Positions 35,226 through 47,900 of a DNA stretch of 64,000 nt are shown one piece after another. Source of the stretch: Trebouxia sp. TZW2008 (Eukaryota > Chlorophyta > Trebouxiophyceae > Trebouxiales > Trebouxiaceae). The notes beneath the pieces are model-generated. The model was given only the letters and a program-made list of their open reading frames with translations. It ran no database searches and was not told the origin of the DNA. Every line of letters starts with the position of its first letter. Position 1 is the stretch's first letter. The stretch is from the NCBI GenBank assembly GCA_002118135.1, contig BDIU01000094.1, forward strand, positions 6,551 to 70,550, written 5' to 3'. A program made the position numbers and the translations under genes.

Positions 35226-38200
35226 ATGCTGAGTCGACTGCCGCAACGGTGGCGAGTCTTGACAGTTGCCCGTGACAGCGCGCGCGCCAGCTGCAGCTGC
35301 GCTTTTAGCTCTAGCAGTTTAGACAATACAAACAGGCTTGAAGATGGAGGAGCGGCTGCGTTGTCCCCGGCTTTCATCGAGAACAAGCGCTCGATGGACG
35401 GGCTGGTGCAACATCTGCACCATCTGTGTGGCCAAGCGGCGCTGGGTGGAGGTCAGAAAGCCATCCAAAGACACAAATCCAGAAGCAAGCTTTTGCCGCG
35501 GGAAAGGATTGCAGCCTTGCTAGATCCAGGCTCACCCTTTCTGGAGCTGTCACAATTAGCTGGGCACCAACTATATGGTCAGTGCCTTCACCACTCGCGG
35601 TCATTCTCCAACAATTTGTGAAACTGGGACAAAGAGGCAGCTTTTGATTTCGATGCAACAAAGATCATCATTGCGGACACAAGAAGTTCTGCCCAGCACA
35701 TGCCCCACTCGATGCAGGGCTTATGCTAGATTAGCAATCTGCATGGTGCATACATGAGACTTCTGCACCAAACAGACCCTATGAGCTTGTGCACAAATAT
35801 CCCAAAGGGATACTATCCCAAGAGGGTACCGGAAACTCCCCCTATACCCCTATACCCCTATGGTCGGCAAAGCAATTGACAACTTGCATGATCATGATGC
35901 AGGTAAAGAAGAGGTGCAGTCACGTGGTGTGGTGACAGGCATTGGTCAAGTCCACAGCAGAACTGTTGCCATAGTGGCAAATGATGCTCAAGGCATGTGA
36001 TGAAGTGTGTAGTTTATGATGATAGTGAATACTGTTGTTATGCTGCAGGCAAGGAAGAGGTACCCTCAGGAGATGTGGTGACAGGCATTGGTCAAGTCCA
36101 ATGCAAAACTGTTGCCATAACGGCAGATGACGCCTGATGCATGTGCTGGAATGTATGGTATGTGATGATAATGAATGATGTTGTCATGATGCAGGCAAAG
36201 AAGAGGTGCCCTCAGGTGGCGTCGTGACAGGCGTAGGTCAAGTCCACGGCAGAACTGTTGCCATAGTGGCAAATGATGCCACAGGTGAGCAAGCCACAAC
36301 AGACCGGTTTGGACCCGCTCAATCTTTCCTGTCCACAAATGCCCTAAATGTTCTGAACAAGCTCACGTATTTGGTCTTGATGCTGCAGTCAAAGGTGGTA
36401 CGTATTACCCAATCACAGTCAAGGTAGGTAAGCTACCTGCTTCTTTTGCCTTCACAGTCAATGCAGCTATGCAACAAAGCAACAGTGCACACCACAGTTG
36501 CTTTGCCGCACGCCTCATTGCAAGCTCGCTGCACTACTTGACCCAGCTGGTGCTGTATGTCAAGAGCAACAACAGCTGTGCTGTGCTGGTCGTTAACATG
36601 CCACACTGCACTGATGTCAGATACTCATGCTATGCCTGCTTTCACAGTAAACCTCCTGGGTTCACAATGCTGCTGAGCAACAGCAAGCGCACAGCATTTG
36701 CTCCAAGCCAGATTCGACTGTCTTCTGCACGGCAATGCACCCACTTTGACTGTGAGAATCTGACTGAAACCAGTCAAAGTGATAATGACTCAACTTTGCA
36801 TCTGATCAAGGCAAAGGCCTCCAGCAGCATAAGCTAAGGCTGCTTTGTTCATTGAATATCAGACTAATGGGCTATGCATTCTAGCACATATGGTATGTGT
36901 ACTTAGACCAAGTCCTGTCCAGACTCTTTTTCTGCTTGATCCATGGCTACTCTGCTGTTGCAGAAGCATCTGAGGCTACAGGAGATTGCTGAACAATGCA
37001 AGCTGCCTTGCATATATTTTGTAGACTCTGGAGGAGCCAATCTACCCAGACAGGCTGACGTCTTTCCGGACAGGTGAACGATTTTTGGAGCCAACTTGAC
37101 AAAACCAAATCAACAAAGCAAATAATAGTCTTGTCTATAGAATAATGGCTAGCAGGGTCGTGGAGTCTCACTAAGGCATGCGAACTATGACAAAGAATGA
37201 CAAACGATGATGATCATCTGCACCACATATACAGCACTCTGTTGGGGTCCCATACCTGCCTTCTGTTCAGTGCTGTTCTCTTGTTTCAATCACTGCTTGA
37301 GTGAAGACTGCTGGCGTTGACCGTGCCATGACCCCCAGCTTAATGAGCTGAAACAATGTATGCAGGCATCTGCATGGGCAAGCACCAAACCTGCAATATC
37401 AATCACACGCTTATGTTGGCAAGTTGACATGAGTGCTGCATTACATACAAAATGAGCATATGCTGAAGATGTTTTGCTCAGGTTACTAACGAGCACTCCT
37501 GCTGATTTTAGCAGTCACCATCTTACTGATTGTAAACTTACGGATACAGGTTGATTGACAACCCTTATGCTGCCCAAGTACAACACAGCTCCAGTTACAG
37601 TTGTCTAAACCATTCTTCCAACAAAGTCCAACCTGAGGCAGCGACTTTTAAGCAAAAGCTTGTTGAAGATGCACGCTTGTTACAATACAGGGATCACTTT
37701 GGGCGCATCTTCTACAATCAAGCCCGTATGTCTGCTGCTGGCATTTCCCAGATTGCTGTTGTCATGGGCTCCTGCACTGCTGGCGGAGCATATGTTCCGG
37801 CTATGGCTGATGAAAGCATCATTGTGCGAGGCAATGGCACTATCTTTTTAGGAGGGCCGCCCCTAGTCAAGGTAAGACAGAACTGTGCAGCAGACTTTTG
37901 ATGGTTGACTTGCTGATGAGAAGAGTGCAGCAGTTTGCTGTGGTCATGGGGTCATGCACTGCTGGCGGGGTCTACGTTCCGGCTATGGCTGATAAGAGCA
38001 TCATTGTGCGGGGCAATGGCACCATCTTTCTGGGGGGCCCGTCACTAGTCAAGGTTTGCAACCTCCACACATAAGGCTCATGATTGCATGGACAAACTGC
38101 ATCAGAGTGTTGTGGTCATGGGCTCCTGCACTGCTGGTGAGGCGTACATCCCAGCTATGGCTGGCGAGAGCATCATTGTGAGAGGCAATGGCACTATCTT

Positions 38201-41200
38201 TCCAGGGGGATCGCCACTTGTCAAGGTGTGCTGAAGATGTGACAGTCAAACTTGGCACTGACAGCTTGCTTCAGGTTGTCAAACCCACCTGCAGTGCAGG
38301 CTAACATGCTGCTGTGCTGATGCAAAGTGATTGCATGGTGCTGCTGTGGCTATTGTGAGCATCATTGTGCAACAAGATGACATCATGATTCCTTGGAATT
38401 TGACTCGGGTCGAGGCATGCCCATCATGCAACAGAGTGAAGAACTTTGTTGCTCAGTATGCAGTGCTGTCGCTGCAGACAGTGCTGCTGAGTGCTGTTTT
38501 GCTCATGTCTGGAAGGCATTTGCATGTCTCCTGATGGTTTACGCTACAACTGCTTCTGACATTGGCTGTGCAACCCCTTTGTTGGTCCGTCTGACAACAA
38601 ATGCAATTTTGGTAGCTGCACCGAGTGACTGGTGGTGACTGATGACGCAGGCAGCAACAGGCGAGGATGTAAGTGCTGAGGAGCTGGGAGGCGCTGAGCT
38701 GCATTGCACCACCTCAGGTGAGTCACACTCATCCTGATGAGTAGCCCCGCTTCAGATGACTCATACACTCACCCTGATTATCACCCTCCTCTGCACTTTA
38801 GTCACAAGCACCCTGATGAGTACCTCCTCTGCAATATAGTCACGCCCATCCTGACGAGTACCTGCCGTGCAGCTGAGGTACACTCACCTTGGCGGCCAGT
38901 CCAACTTGAGGTGAGTCTTGCTCACCCTGACAAGTAGCTCCATTTTGAGTGAGTCACAGCCGCTCTGGGTGACTGATGAGTAAGCTCACCTGAGGTAAGT
39001 CATACTTACCCTGATGAGCATATCTTGACATTCGCCACAGCCGCCCTAAGGACTTTCTCCATCTCAGGTGAGTCTGGCTCACCCCAATGACTTGTTGCAT
39101 TTGAGGTGAGTTACCTTCACTTCTCATGAAACCATTCATTGGGGTGAGTATGACTCGTCAGGGTTGTGCCACTCATGAGAGTCGAGTCAGACTCACCCTC
39201 GTGAGTCATGCATGGCATCTGAGTCAGAGTACTGAGTGCAGATCCAAGCGTGTCTGATGAAAGGAAATATCATTTTTACACATCACGTGCAATGACGTGT
39301 TTGATGTTGCACAACAGTGAATGCACGCACTTGATACACAGGGGAAAACTCTCCTGGTGCTGCTTCTGTGCAGGTGTCACAGATCATCTAGCTGAGAGCA
39401 AGCCTCATGCCATCAGCATTGCCCGTAACATTCTCAGCAACCTCAATATGGCTGCTGCTGGCCACATCTCATCAACCAGCTCAGTGATATGCCATGGCCT
39501 GATCACAATTGTACCAGACGCAATGTAAATGGTCAACATAAAATATATACCAACCCTGCTGCTGTTGTACTGCAGGGGTCACAGACCACCTGGCTGAAAG
39601 TGAGCCTCATGCCATCAGCATTGCCTGCAACATTTTCGGCAACCTCAACATGGCTGCTGCTGGTNNNNNNNNNNNNNNNNNNNNNNNNNNNNNNNNNNNN
39701 NNNNNNNNNNNNNNNNNNNNNNNNNNNNNNNNNNNNNNNNNNNNNNNNNNNNNNNNNNNNNNNNNNNNNNNAGCTGACCAAACACAATGCCCTGTTGACA
39801 ATATGCTTGGCATATGTGGCCAACGCAAATTGTGAATAACCCTGCCGCTGCTGTACTGCAGGTGTCACAGATCATTTGGCTGAAAGCGAGCCTCATGCCA
39901 TCAGCATTGCCCGCAACATCCTTGGCAACCTCAACATGGATGCTGCTGGGTATGCGTCATCAAGCAGCAGTCATGAATTGGCTAGAGCACCCCATTCTGC
40001 CCTTGGCAGGCAGGGCGTTCAGCCGCAAGAGCCCTCTGTAGGCGGCATGAGTCATCTACTGAATGGTGCTTGGGAGGAGCCATTGTTCCCTGCAGAACAG
40101 CTGAGAGGTAAATTTGACGATTATGAGTACGACTTCTTGTTCTGCCCTCGGCAAGCAGGGCTATCTCACACTTCATTGTTGCGGGTTGTATATCCCATCG
40201 TAAGAGCCCTCTGAAGGTATGAGTCATCTGCTGACTGATGCCTGGGAGGAGCCTTTGTTCCATGCTGAACAGCTCAGAGGTAACAGCAGCAAGTTTGGAA
40301 TCATTTCCAAGCGCAGGTGCTGGGGTTGTGTGGCTCATGTCCTGTCTGGCCATTAAAGTAACACATTCTTAGACAACAGAACTTGTCTTTGCAAAGCTGT
40401 GACAAGGTGCCTTTCATGTGGAGTCACAACCCCTGTTTGGTGCCCCTTGCAGCAAATAGGTGCTTTAGAGCTTGCATATAAATCTTGCCCATGTAAATGA
40501 TGTTGATTGATTGAGTGTTCAATGCCCTTGGTACAGATCACTACAAGTTTATGTCAACTGTGCAGCAAGAAGCTGCAGCACGTAGGCTTGGCTTGTGAGC
40601 AGCAGCAAAGGCAGTAGGGTAGCCCTAAATTAGCTGCAATAGAGAAGTTTAGATCAATTATAGAACTCAGACTCAATCTGGAATTGTTGTTCACACTGCA
40701 GGAGTGGTTCCAGCAGACCCTAGGAAACCTTGGGATGTCAGAGCAGTGCTGGCACGGCTGCTGGATGGCTCTAGATTTGATGAGTTCAAGAAGCAGTATG
40801 GCGCAACCCTAGTGACGGGGTTTGGCAAATTGTACGGCCAGCCTGTTGGGATTGTGGCAAACAATGGAGTGCTGTTTTCAGAATCTGCTCTCAAAGGTAC
40901 CTACCCACAATAAGCTTGAAACATCATCTGCTGTCAAAGGTTGGCGCAATTGGCTTGACAAAGAGGCAGAGTATTATTCTCTAGTGCAATATGGAGTGCA
41001 TCGCCATTTGGAGAGGATGACAACAAGGAGCGCACAGGCTCCAGAAGGACCACAGGAGCCTATCTTTTCAACTGTGTCAGTTCAATTGAGCATCTCTGGT
41101 GTGGTACAGTGAGCAATTTCTGATGCAATGTTGTGCCATCTCAATTTGCATCGCAGTGAAATCGTCACTGCCTGCTGCAATGGCCATTTTGCGAATCCAA

Positions 41201-43771
41201 CTTGTGTTTGGACTCAAAGCTGGTCGCGCCAGGCATTGAAAGGTTCTGGGCTACGCGTGAGCTTGTTTTGTGCTGCTGTTCACTCAACACAAGAGCCCAT
41301 TGATGTTCTTGCAGATCTTAGCGCTGCAGTTCATTGACGCTTTTGCAGAACATGACAGTTGTGGTTGCCTCTGGCATAGGGACTGCACAAAGCAAGATCA
41401 TGCAGCTGTGCCCTCACTGCCGCACTTCTTATGTCTTCTTGCAAACCTGACACTAAAGCTTTTCATGCTGTGCAGGTGCACATTATCTTCGGCTCTATGC
41501 TCAGCATGATGTTACATGCAATTTTCCACGGGAAGACAGCCTTTACAGTTTGCCTGCTACGCAGGCGCTCACTTTGTGCAGTTGTGTGCTCAGCGCGGCA
41601 CTCCATTGATCTTCTTGCAAAACATCATGGGCTTTATGGTAGGGCGCAAGTATGAGGCCGGCGGCATTGCTAAGGACGGCGCAAAAATGGTAATGGCTGT
41701 TGCAAACGCTAAGGTATGCTAAGTAAATCCGCATATCCTCTGTTGCATCTGCTCTTTCTCCTGAGATTGATCACATGAATTTCGCGTTCCTTGTATATTC
41801 ACGCTCAAGCCGACAGTGCTGATTGATAGCAGCTTCAAGCTGGCATCTCATGGCATGTGTGGCCATGTTTACAGAGCAAGCACCTGTTGTATCTCTTCTT
41901 GCTTCTCTGTTTCAAGCACATGTCGCCCATGCTTGGCTTTCATGCCCGTGACAATACATGTGTCCATTATGATGCTGATGCTGTAGTGCAGAAGCTGACA
42001 GTGCTGATAGGTGGCAGCTTTGGAGCTGGCAACCATGGCATGTGTGGCCAGGTTCACGGCGCCAGCACCTGTTGTATTGTTTCTTGCTTCTCTGGTTCAA
42101 ACACATGTTGCTCATGTTGCACTGTGGTTCCTGTGACAGTACATGGGCTCATCATGATGATCATCCTGTAGGTTCCCAAGCTGACAGTGCTGATTGGTGG
42201 CAGCTTTGGAGCCGGCAATCATGGCATTTGCGGCCAGATTGACAGCGCCAGCACCTGATGCGTCTCCTCGTTTTCTTTGGTTCAAGCACGTGTCACTCAT
42301 GTTGCACTGTTGTTCCTATGACAGTGCATGAGGTCATCATGGTGGTCATCCTGTAGGTGCCCAAGCTGACAGTGCTGATTGGTGGCAGCTTTGGAGCCAG
42401 CAATCATGGCATGTGTGGCCAGATTTACAGCGCCAGCACCTGTTGTATCTCTTCTTGCTTCTTTGGTTCAAGCACATGTCGTTCATGTTTTGCTTTCATT
42501 CCTGTGACATTGCGTGAATCCATCATGATGCTGATGCTGTAGGTGCCCAAGCTGACAGTGCTGATAGGTGGCAGCTTTGGAGCTGGCAACTACGGCATGT
42601 GTGGGCGAGCCTACAGTCCTAACTTCTTGTTCATGTGGCCAAATGCACGCATCAGCGTCATGGGAGGCGACCAAGCGGCTGGTGTCCTTGCTACAGTAAG
42701 TAAATTGTCTTCAGCTTGTCATGCATTCTAGTCGATTGCTTGCCCCCCCCCCTTGCCCCCCCTGCCCGCCCACATACCGGTGCAATTCAAAACCCTGTCC
42801 TGCTGATGTGGCCAAACGCACAATTCAGCATCGCGGGAGGCGACTAAGCGGCCGGCGTGCTTGCCACAGTGAGTAACATGCTGCTCACCTGATCACGCAT
42901 GGTACTTTAAATCTAACTTGCAGCGCTCATCCCGCCTCCCGCAAGCCATGTGACTCACAATTCTAGATCCTGTTAAGCTAGAAGCTTCCAGTAGGATTGG
43001 AACAAGCCCTTGCAAGCTCTCTTCAGAACTGAATGTTCAAGAAACAGGCCAGGTTTTGCAACCTAGCTAGGGGTCTACAGCCACCCGTTTGTGTTGAGTT
43101 GTCATGCTTGTGCCCTTCAGGTTGAAGACGCCAAGCGGAAGCGAGACGGACAGCCTTGGTCGGCTGAGGAGCAGGCAGAGTTCAAGAGTGCTATCAGCAG
43201 CAGGTGCTCTATATCATATGGCTCACTGTTAGGGCTGCTTCTGCATGCTGCTGCATCTTATGTTGGTCTCGTGTGAATATTTGCTGAGGAGGCTGCTTAC
43301 TTCAAAACCGCCATCATCAGCAGGTGCTGTACAGTCCAAGTACTTGGTGTGTGCCTTTGCCTGCTGCCATGTGTCACATGTGTCAACCCCTGTCCCATGA
43401 CATCCCACAGGTCGCTTTGCGTCAATGCATTGTACATAACACACTGTACACACTCTTGCAATATAGTGTGGCGCTACAGTAACATGCGCTGATGCAGCAC
43501 TTGACCTATGCTATATCACCAGAAAGCATGGCTTGCAGCTGCTGCAATATCTGTATTTAAATCAGCACCAAAGTTGTCAACCCCAGATGATCTTCTTGGC
43601 GGTGGTTTCTACAGGTATGACAAAGAAGGGGAGCCAGCATTTGCAAGTGCAAGGTTATGGGATGACGGGGTGATAGACCCTGCAGACACCAGGAGGGTTT
43701 TGGGACTCAGCCTTGCAGCTTCACTCAATGCGCCAATCAGCCCATCACACTATGGGGTCTTCAGAATGTGA
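35226..43771 (+). CDS. MCCB: methylcrotonyl-CoA carboxylase beta chain, mitochondrial
   Basis: Twelve exons: 35226-35577, 36195-36284, 36389-36423, 36964-37073, 37691-37871, 38651-38717, 39862-40107, 40702-40896, 41565-41713, 42543-42695, 43121-43203 and 43615-43771 (TGA). Phases match; 605 residues, near the family length. This carboxyltransferase subunit moves CO2 from biotin to 3-methylcrotonyl-CoA in leucine breakdown. Seen: an Arg/Ser/Ala N terminus fitting a mitochondrial presequence; [108 protein letters not shown]. The alpha subunit is not in the window. Several introns hold duplicated junctions. Exon 7 has two upstream in-frame rivals and lies next to the assembly gap. Confidence 0.93.
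35895..36194 (+). repeat. two acceptor-side copies of MCC beta exon 2
   Basis: Copies at 35904 and about 36055 resemble exon 2 (36195-36284). The first reads [20 protein letters not shown] but lacks a donor and runs to TGA; the second has a stop after ITADDA. Spacing is about 150 and 140 bp. Confidence 0.93.
37925..38230 (+). repeat. two donor-side copies of MCC beta exon 5
   Basis: The last 120 bp of exon 5 (from TGTCATGGGCTCCTGCACTG to CTAGTCAAG-GT) recur at about 37935-38055 and 38108-38226, spacing 175-180 bp. Both still read GSCTAG-x-Y-x-PAMA and keep a GT, but have no acceptor in phase. A more decayed fragment lies near 38340-38400. Confidence 0.93.
38718..39235 (+). repeat. minisatellite built from a 5' splice site
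   Basis: Starts at the donor of exon 6 (ACCTCAG-GTGAGTC). Blocks of TCAGGTGAGTC and CTCACCCTGATGAGTA alternate about eight times at 35-80 bp spacing. Many blocks keep a consensus donor, some in inverted orientation (ACTCACC). Confidence 0.85.
39368..39664 (+). repeat. two acceptor-side copies of MCC beta exon 7
   Basis: Copies begin after CAG at 39371 and 39577. Both read [17 protein letters not shown] in frame, with an intact acceptor. Copy 2 is cut by the assembly gap. The functional exon starts at 39862 and alone continues to the donor at 40107. Confidence 0.92.
39665..39771. other. assembly gap (107 N)
   Basis: A run of N inside the repeated exon-7 array of the MCC beta gene. The repeat probably blocked assembly, so the true copy number here is unknown. 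Confidence 0.99.
40192..40286 (+). repeat. donor-side copy of MCC beta exon 7 end
   Basis: AAGAGCCCTCTG...GAGTCATCTGCTGA...GAACAGCTCAGAG-GT repeats the end of exon 7 about 180 bp downstream, with a changed frame. Confidence 0.88.
41240..41345 (+). repeat. acceptor-side copy of MCC beta exon 9
   Basis: A decayed version of the exon 9 start (TTTGTGC...CCATTGATGTTCTTGCA) lies upstream of the functional exon at 41565; several codons are lost. Confidence 0.75.
41806..42542 (+). repeat. four tandem copies of MCC beta exon 10 start, period about 186 bp
   Basis: CTGACAGTGCTGATNGGTGGCAGC occurs near 41811, 41994, 42181, 42366 and (functional) 42552, so steps are 183-187 bp. Each unit includes intron sequence with TGATGCTGTAG-type acceptors. 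Decoy units diverge after GGCATGTGTGGCCAG and lose the donor. Confidence 0.95.
42778..42875 (+). repeat. donor-side copy of MCC beta exon 10 end
   Basis: Reads [18 protein letters not shown] then a stop, AAGVLAT and GTGAGT; a copy of the end of exon 10 about 175 bp downstream, with the stop inside. Confidence 0.92.
43228..43330 (+). repeat. donor-side copy of MCC beta exon 11 end
   Basis: GCTGAGGAGGCTGCTTACTTC...ATCATCAGCAGGTGCTGT resembles the end of exon 11 with its donor, about 120 bp downstream. Confidence 0.85.
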
Positions 43772-44672
43772 CATCTGTGTGTTTTTGAGACTACAACAGC
43801 TGCTCAGAATCTTGTGTTGTGCAACAATTTTGTGCCAAGCTGTTGCTGTGCTAGGCGGTGAGGCCTTTAGTCTTTGTCTTTGTTGCCAAATTTCTTCCTA
43901 GGCATGTGCGAGAACCAAGCCAAAGTTTTGATACAGATGCTGCCAAGTGGTTGTGCTGAAACATGCAATAAACACGCTAGAAACAGAGATCATGATGGTG
44001 TGCTTGTTCATCATTCGATTCTGACGGTGACACAGATCCAGAGGTGCAGATTCTAGAAGCGCTTCCTCGGATCCTTGTGAGACGAGAGCATCACAAAACC
44101 TGCTCAGCCTGGTCCTGGGCTCGAAATGGCCCAAACTGGGCTGCAAAAACAGGAGCATGCTGCACAAATCAAAACAATTGCCAGTCCAGGCATGCATATA
44201 TCTCTTGAGCACAGCATGCACAGCGCGATAGTAAGCTACAATCTGTTGAATGACCCTCAAAGCTGTACAAACTTGCAGTTCCAGCAAAGTGTCAAAGATG
44301 ACGTGATGGTCAAACAACTCAACATTCACAATTTCAGGGCAGCCTGCCTCTTGCGTCAGCACAACTTTGAGTTTGAGCACTGATCCTGCACTGACAAAAA
44401 CAACAGCAGAAATCAATGTACTCGTGCAGTTAAACTTTTGGTTGATGGGAGAATGCTGCAAGCACCAGCAAGCAGGCTCTGACAAATGACTGTGGCCATC
44501 CTCATATACACGCTGTTATGAGCAGTTGCTACTAAACTGGTCTCCTGCAGAATGCAGAAAGATCTGATGCCGGCTTCATTACGTTGACTCATGACCCACA
44601 GGTCATCAGGACACCTTGCGCTTTCTGCATAGGTGAGATCAAGGCATGCTCGTCACAGCCTTTTGATTTGCA
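43772..44672. other. convergent intergenic region of the two carboxylase genes
   Basis: 901 bp between two stop codons. It contains a minus-strand frame of 195 codons (44485-43898) that I cannot assign; it lacks motifs and overlaps a plus-strand frame of similar quality. It may be noncoding 3' sequence. Confidence 0.45.
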
Positions 44673-44966
44673 TCATTCCTCTGCCCTCTGTGAATTCGTG
44701 TCATCTGTCTTTTGCAGAGTCAACAGAACGTCTCCCTGCTGAGCAAGTTGCGAGCTGGCTGTCAAAATCTCACGCACTGTGCCAGCATGTGGTGCTGTGA
44801 CAGGATATTCCATTTTCATGGCTTCAAGAATGACCAGATTTTGGCCTTCCTGGACTTGATCCCCTGACTCCACTATCACTTCCCAGACATTCGCTGTAAA
44901 TGTTGCCGTCACTTCTGTGGCATCTTTTGGGGCTTCTGCTCCTAAGTTGCCATCTTGCTTTTTATC
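44673..44966 (-). other. biotin-attachment exon of urea carboxylase
   Basis: Last exon, 97 residues and TGA. It holds EAMKME, whose Lys carries biotin, about 57 residues from the exon start, with flanking [17 protein letters not shown] and [13 protein letters not shown] of the usual lipoyl/biotinyl fold. The segment before it ([15 protein letters not shown]) is a flexible Ala/Pro hinge. Confidence 0.94.
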
Positions 44967-47900
44967 CTGCATGAATAAGGCATAGCAATCAGGGCTGATG
45001 TCCACATCAAAGTGATGCAGATTCACTTACATTCATGCCATTAGGCATCACAGCACTTCCCGCAGTGAACTTTGCTGTCACTTCTGTGGTTTTTTTGGGG
45101 GCTTCTGCACCCAAGTTTTCATCTTGCTTTTTGCATCAACACGGCAATGCAGCAAGCGCTGAGCTCTAAGAGAAGCAATAGGCTATTTTGCGTGGTGCAG
45201 TTGGTGGAGGTTGTGACGCAATGCTTCTGGACTGTTACAAACAAAAGGACTGGGTAACAAAGGCACAAAACGGCTCACATCTCATTGCTGAAGCGCTCGC
45301 ATTGTATAGGAGTCCAGTAAGAAGAAACATGCTTGCTCACCTTGTTCTTGGCCTCCGCTTCTTTGAGGCGCTGTAAGCTCTCCTCATCCAGCTTGACCTG
45401 CTTTGCCACAGCCTCCTTCTGTGTCGCTTTCATCTTGTTTGACTCCTCTGCTACACTGCTGGCAAATGTGTTGTACTCCCTGCAGCACATCTTGACTAGT
45501 TCACAGACCAGAGACTGCAAAATTTGTACAACCCCACTCGTTCTGGCACACACTGCTGTCTAAAGCGCCTGTTTCTGTATCACATTGCCCTTATTTCTGC
45601 TACGCTGCTGGCATACTTGTTGGACTCCCTGCACCACACAAACAACTGCTGCAACACAAAAGAAACCTGCTGAACGCCAGGACAGGCACTGCAGAGTTAT
45701 CAGATGCTGCAAACTCGTTGTACACCCTGCAGCATAATTTGCTGAATCCTGGATCAGGCACTGCAAAATCAAACAAACATGTCACTGTCTGTATTGCTTT
45801 CATCCTATTGGACTCCCTGCACCACACAAACAGTTGCTGCAACACAAAAAACATGCCAGGACAGGCATTGCAGAGGTACCAAACGCTGCAAATTTGCTAT
45901 ACTCCCTGCAGCACAATTTGCTGAATGCTGGATGAGGCACTGCAAAACATACATATCACTGTCTTATCGCTTTCATGGGCTCCTCTGCCATATTGTTGGC
46001 AGACTTGTTACAAATTGCATTGCTGCATGTGGACCCAGTCGAGGCTTGTCGCTAGTTTCTGCTCAATTTCAACAAGCATTACAAGCTGGCCAATACACAA
46101 TACTGTCGGCTTTTGATGGCCGTTATGGATCCTTGTAGTTCATTCTTGTTGCAAGATTCTGCTCGACTGCAACAAGCGTTATAAGTTAGCTGATACACTA
46201 ATATCAGCTTTTGATGAATAACATGGATTGCTGTTGACAGACAGGGCCCATTGTGGATCCTTGTCATACAAATTCTGATTGTGTAAGGATGACTGACCTC
46301 ATGCTGAAGTCTTGCTGTTCAATCTTGATCTGCAGCTGACCATTGCTGAAGGCACTCCTCTTCTTCTCAAGCTCTTCTTCATCAACCTCAAAGAACCGCA
46401 CCTGCACAACAGGCAAAGATTGATGCTCCAAAAAAGATGCAATGTTACAATGTGATCATTTATGCACTGTCATCACATGAAAACTCAACACCACAACAGA
46501 TCAATAGTCATGCACAGTATCACATGAACAGTCAAACATTCCCGGTGAAGAATTACATAGTTCTGTCACACTGTAAACAAAGGAAAAGTCGTGCATTATC
46601 CCCAAAGCCTTTGCAACATATGCGCCTACACTGAATGAGTTGGGTTCAGCAGAACTCTGAGTCCAGTTTGTTGATGACGCAACTTGCAAAAGACCCACGC
46701 CGCAGCAAATGAGGCAGCAGATGAGGCACTACACCAACTTTAGTTTACAAAACCTAAAAAGCCAGCCTTGAATGATTGTCCCCCGGTCCTGAGCGGAATT
46801 GAAACCTGCTGGACACAATTTCATTACTGTCACTATTGCAGCAAGTGCCATATTTGATTGATTGATTGACACCTGCACCCAGACAAACGCGGGGTAGGTA
46901 ACAGGTATGCCTCACCCTGCTTCTGTAGGCCAGCATATAGTTGGATTATCTTATCACCCAAAGGTGTGCAAATGATGGGGCCAGCTCGGCGAGTGCATAT
47001 CAACCAGTGCCATAACAGCATGTGATGAAGGCGTCTGTGGACTGTCTGCAGTTCACTTGAGTTGAGTACAAAGTTTCAGCACAACTGTGGGGCAAAGAAG
47101 GCTTAGCAGGGCCCATACCTGGTCAAAGATTCTCAGCAGCCAAGGAGCGTCAGGGGAGAATGGCTCAACCCTGCCCCAGGTGTTCCAAATTGGCAGGGTT
47201 CTGCCCACCAACTGATACCCTCCTGGGGAATCCATAGGGTAAATGCACATGTAGGCTCCCCCGAGCCCCACTGTACCCTCCTCTGTGAAAGTTCTGGCTG
47301 GATTGTATTTAGGTACTACTAGTCTATGCCTGCATCATGCAAGAAGAAGAGCAATGTTCAAGGAAGAAGAAGGGAGAATTACCCTGTGGCTGCACAAGGA
47401 AGCAAGAACAAGAAGAATGTCACGAGATGTGGCGATAGTGAAAACTTAGTCATGCAGGGGCTACAAAACAGCTGTACCATCCTCTGTGATAGTTGTGACT
47501 GGGGTGTGTTTGGGTACGACTAATTTATGCCTGCATAATAGAAGAAGAAGAAGCTCACAGATTGTTGGAAGCAGAAGCAGAAGGACTCAAAACTGCACAG
47601 AAACCAGAGCAATCATGCAGTTGATGCAAAACAAGTTGTAGCCTCTTCCAGGAAAGTTCTGGCTGGTTGACTTCAGGTACCAGCAACCTTTGGCTGCTTC
47701 ATGCAACTAGATAAGTGGTTTCATCCAGTGCAGAAGGTAATTTGAACAATGTAGATGTCCTAGGCCTGTGAGAGAGAGGAGGCGTCAGGGCGGTCTGGGG
47801 TCGACATCGGGATCACAGGGGGGTGTACCTGGGGTCGACTGGCACAGCACAAGGGGCTCCCAGGTAGACGTCACCGAGGCCCAGAACCATGTAGGCTGCG

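Noticed and set aside
43898..44485. 195-codon open frame on the minus strand between the two carboxylase genes
   Set aside because: It has no motif, no start context and overlaps a plus-strand frame of similar length; it lies in the shared 3' region, so I did not call it a gene.
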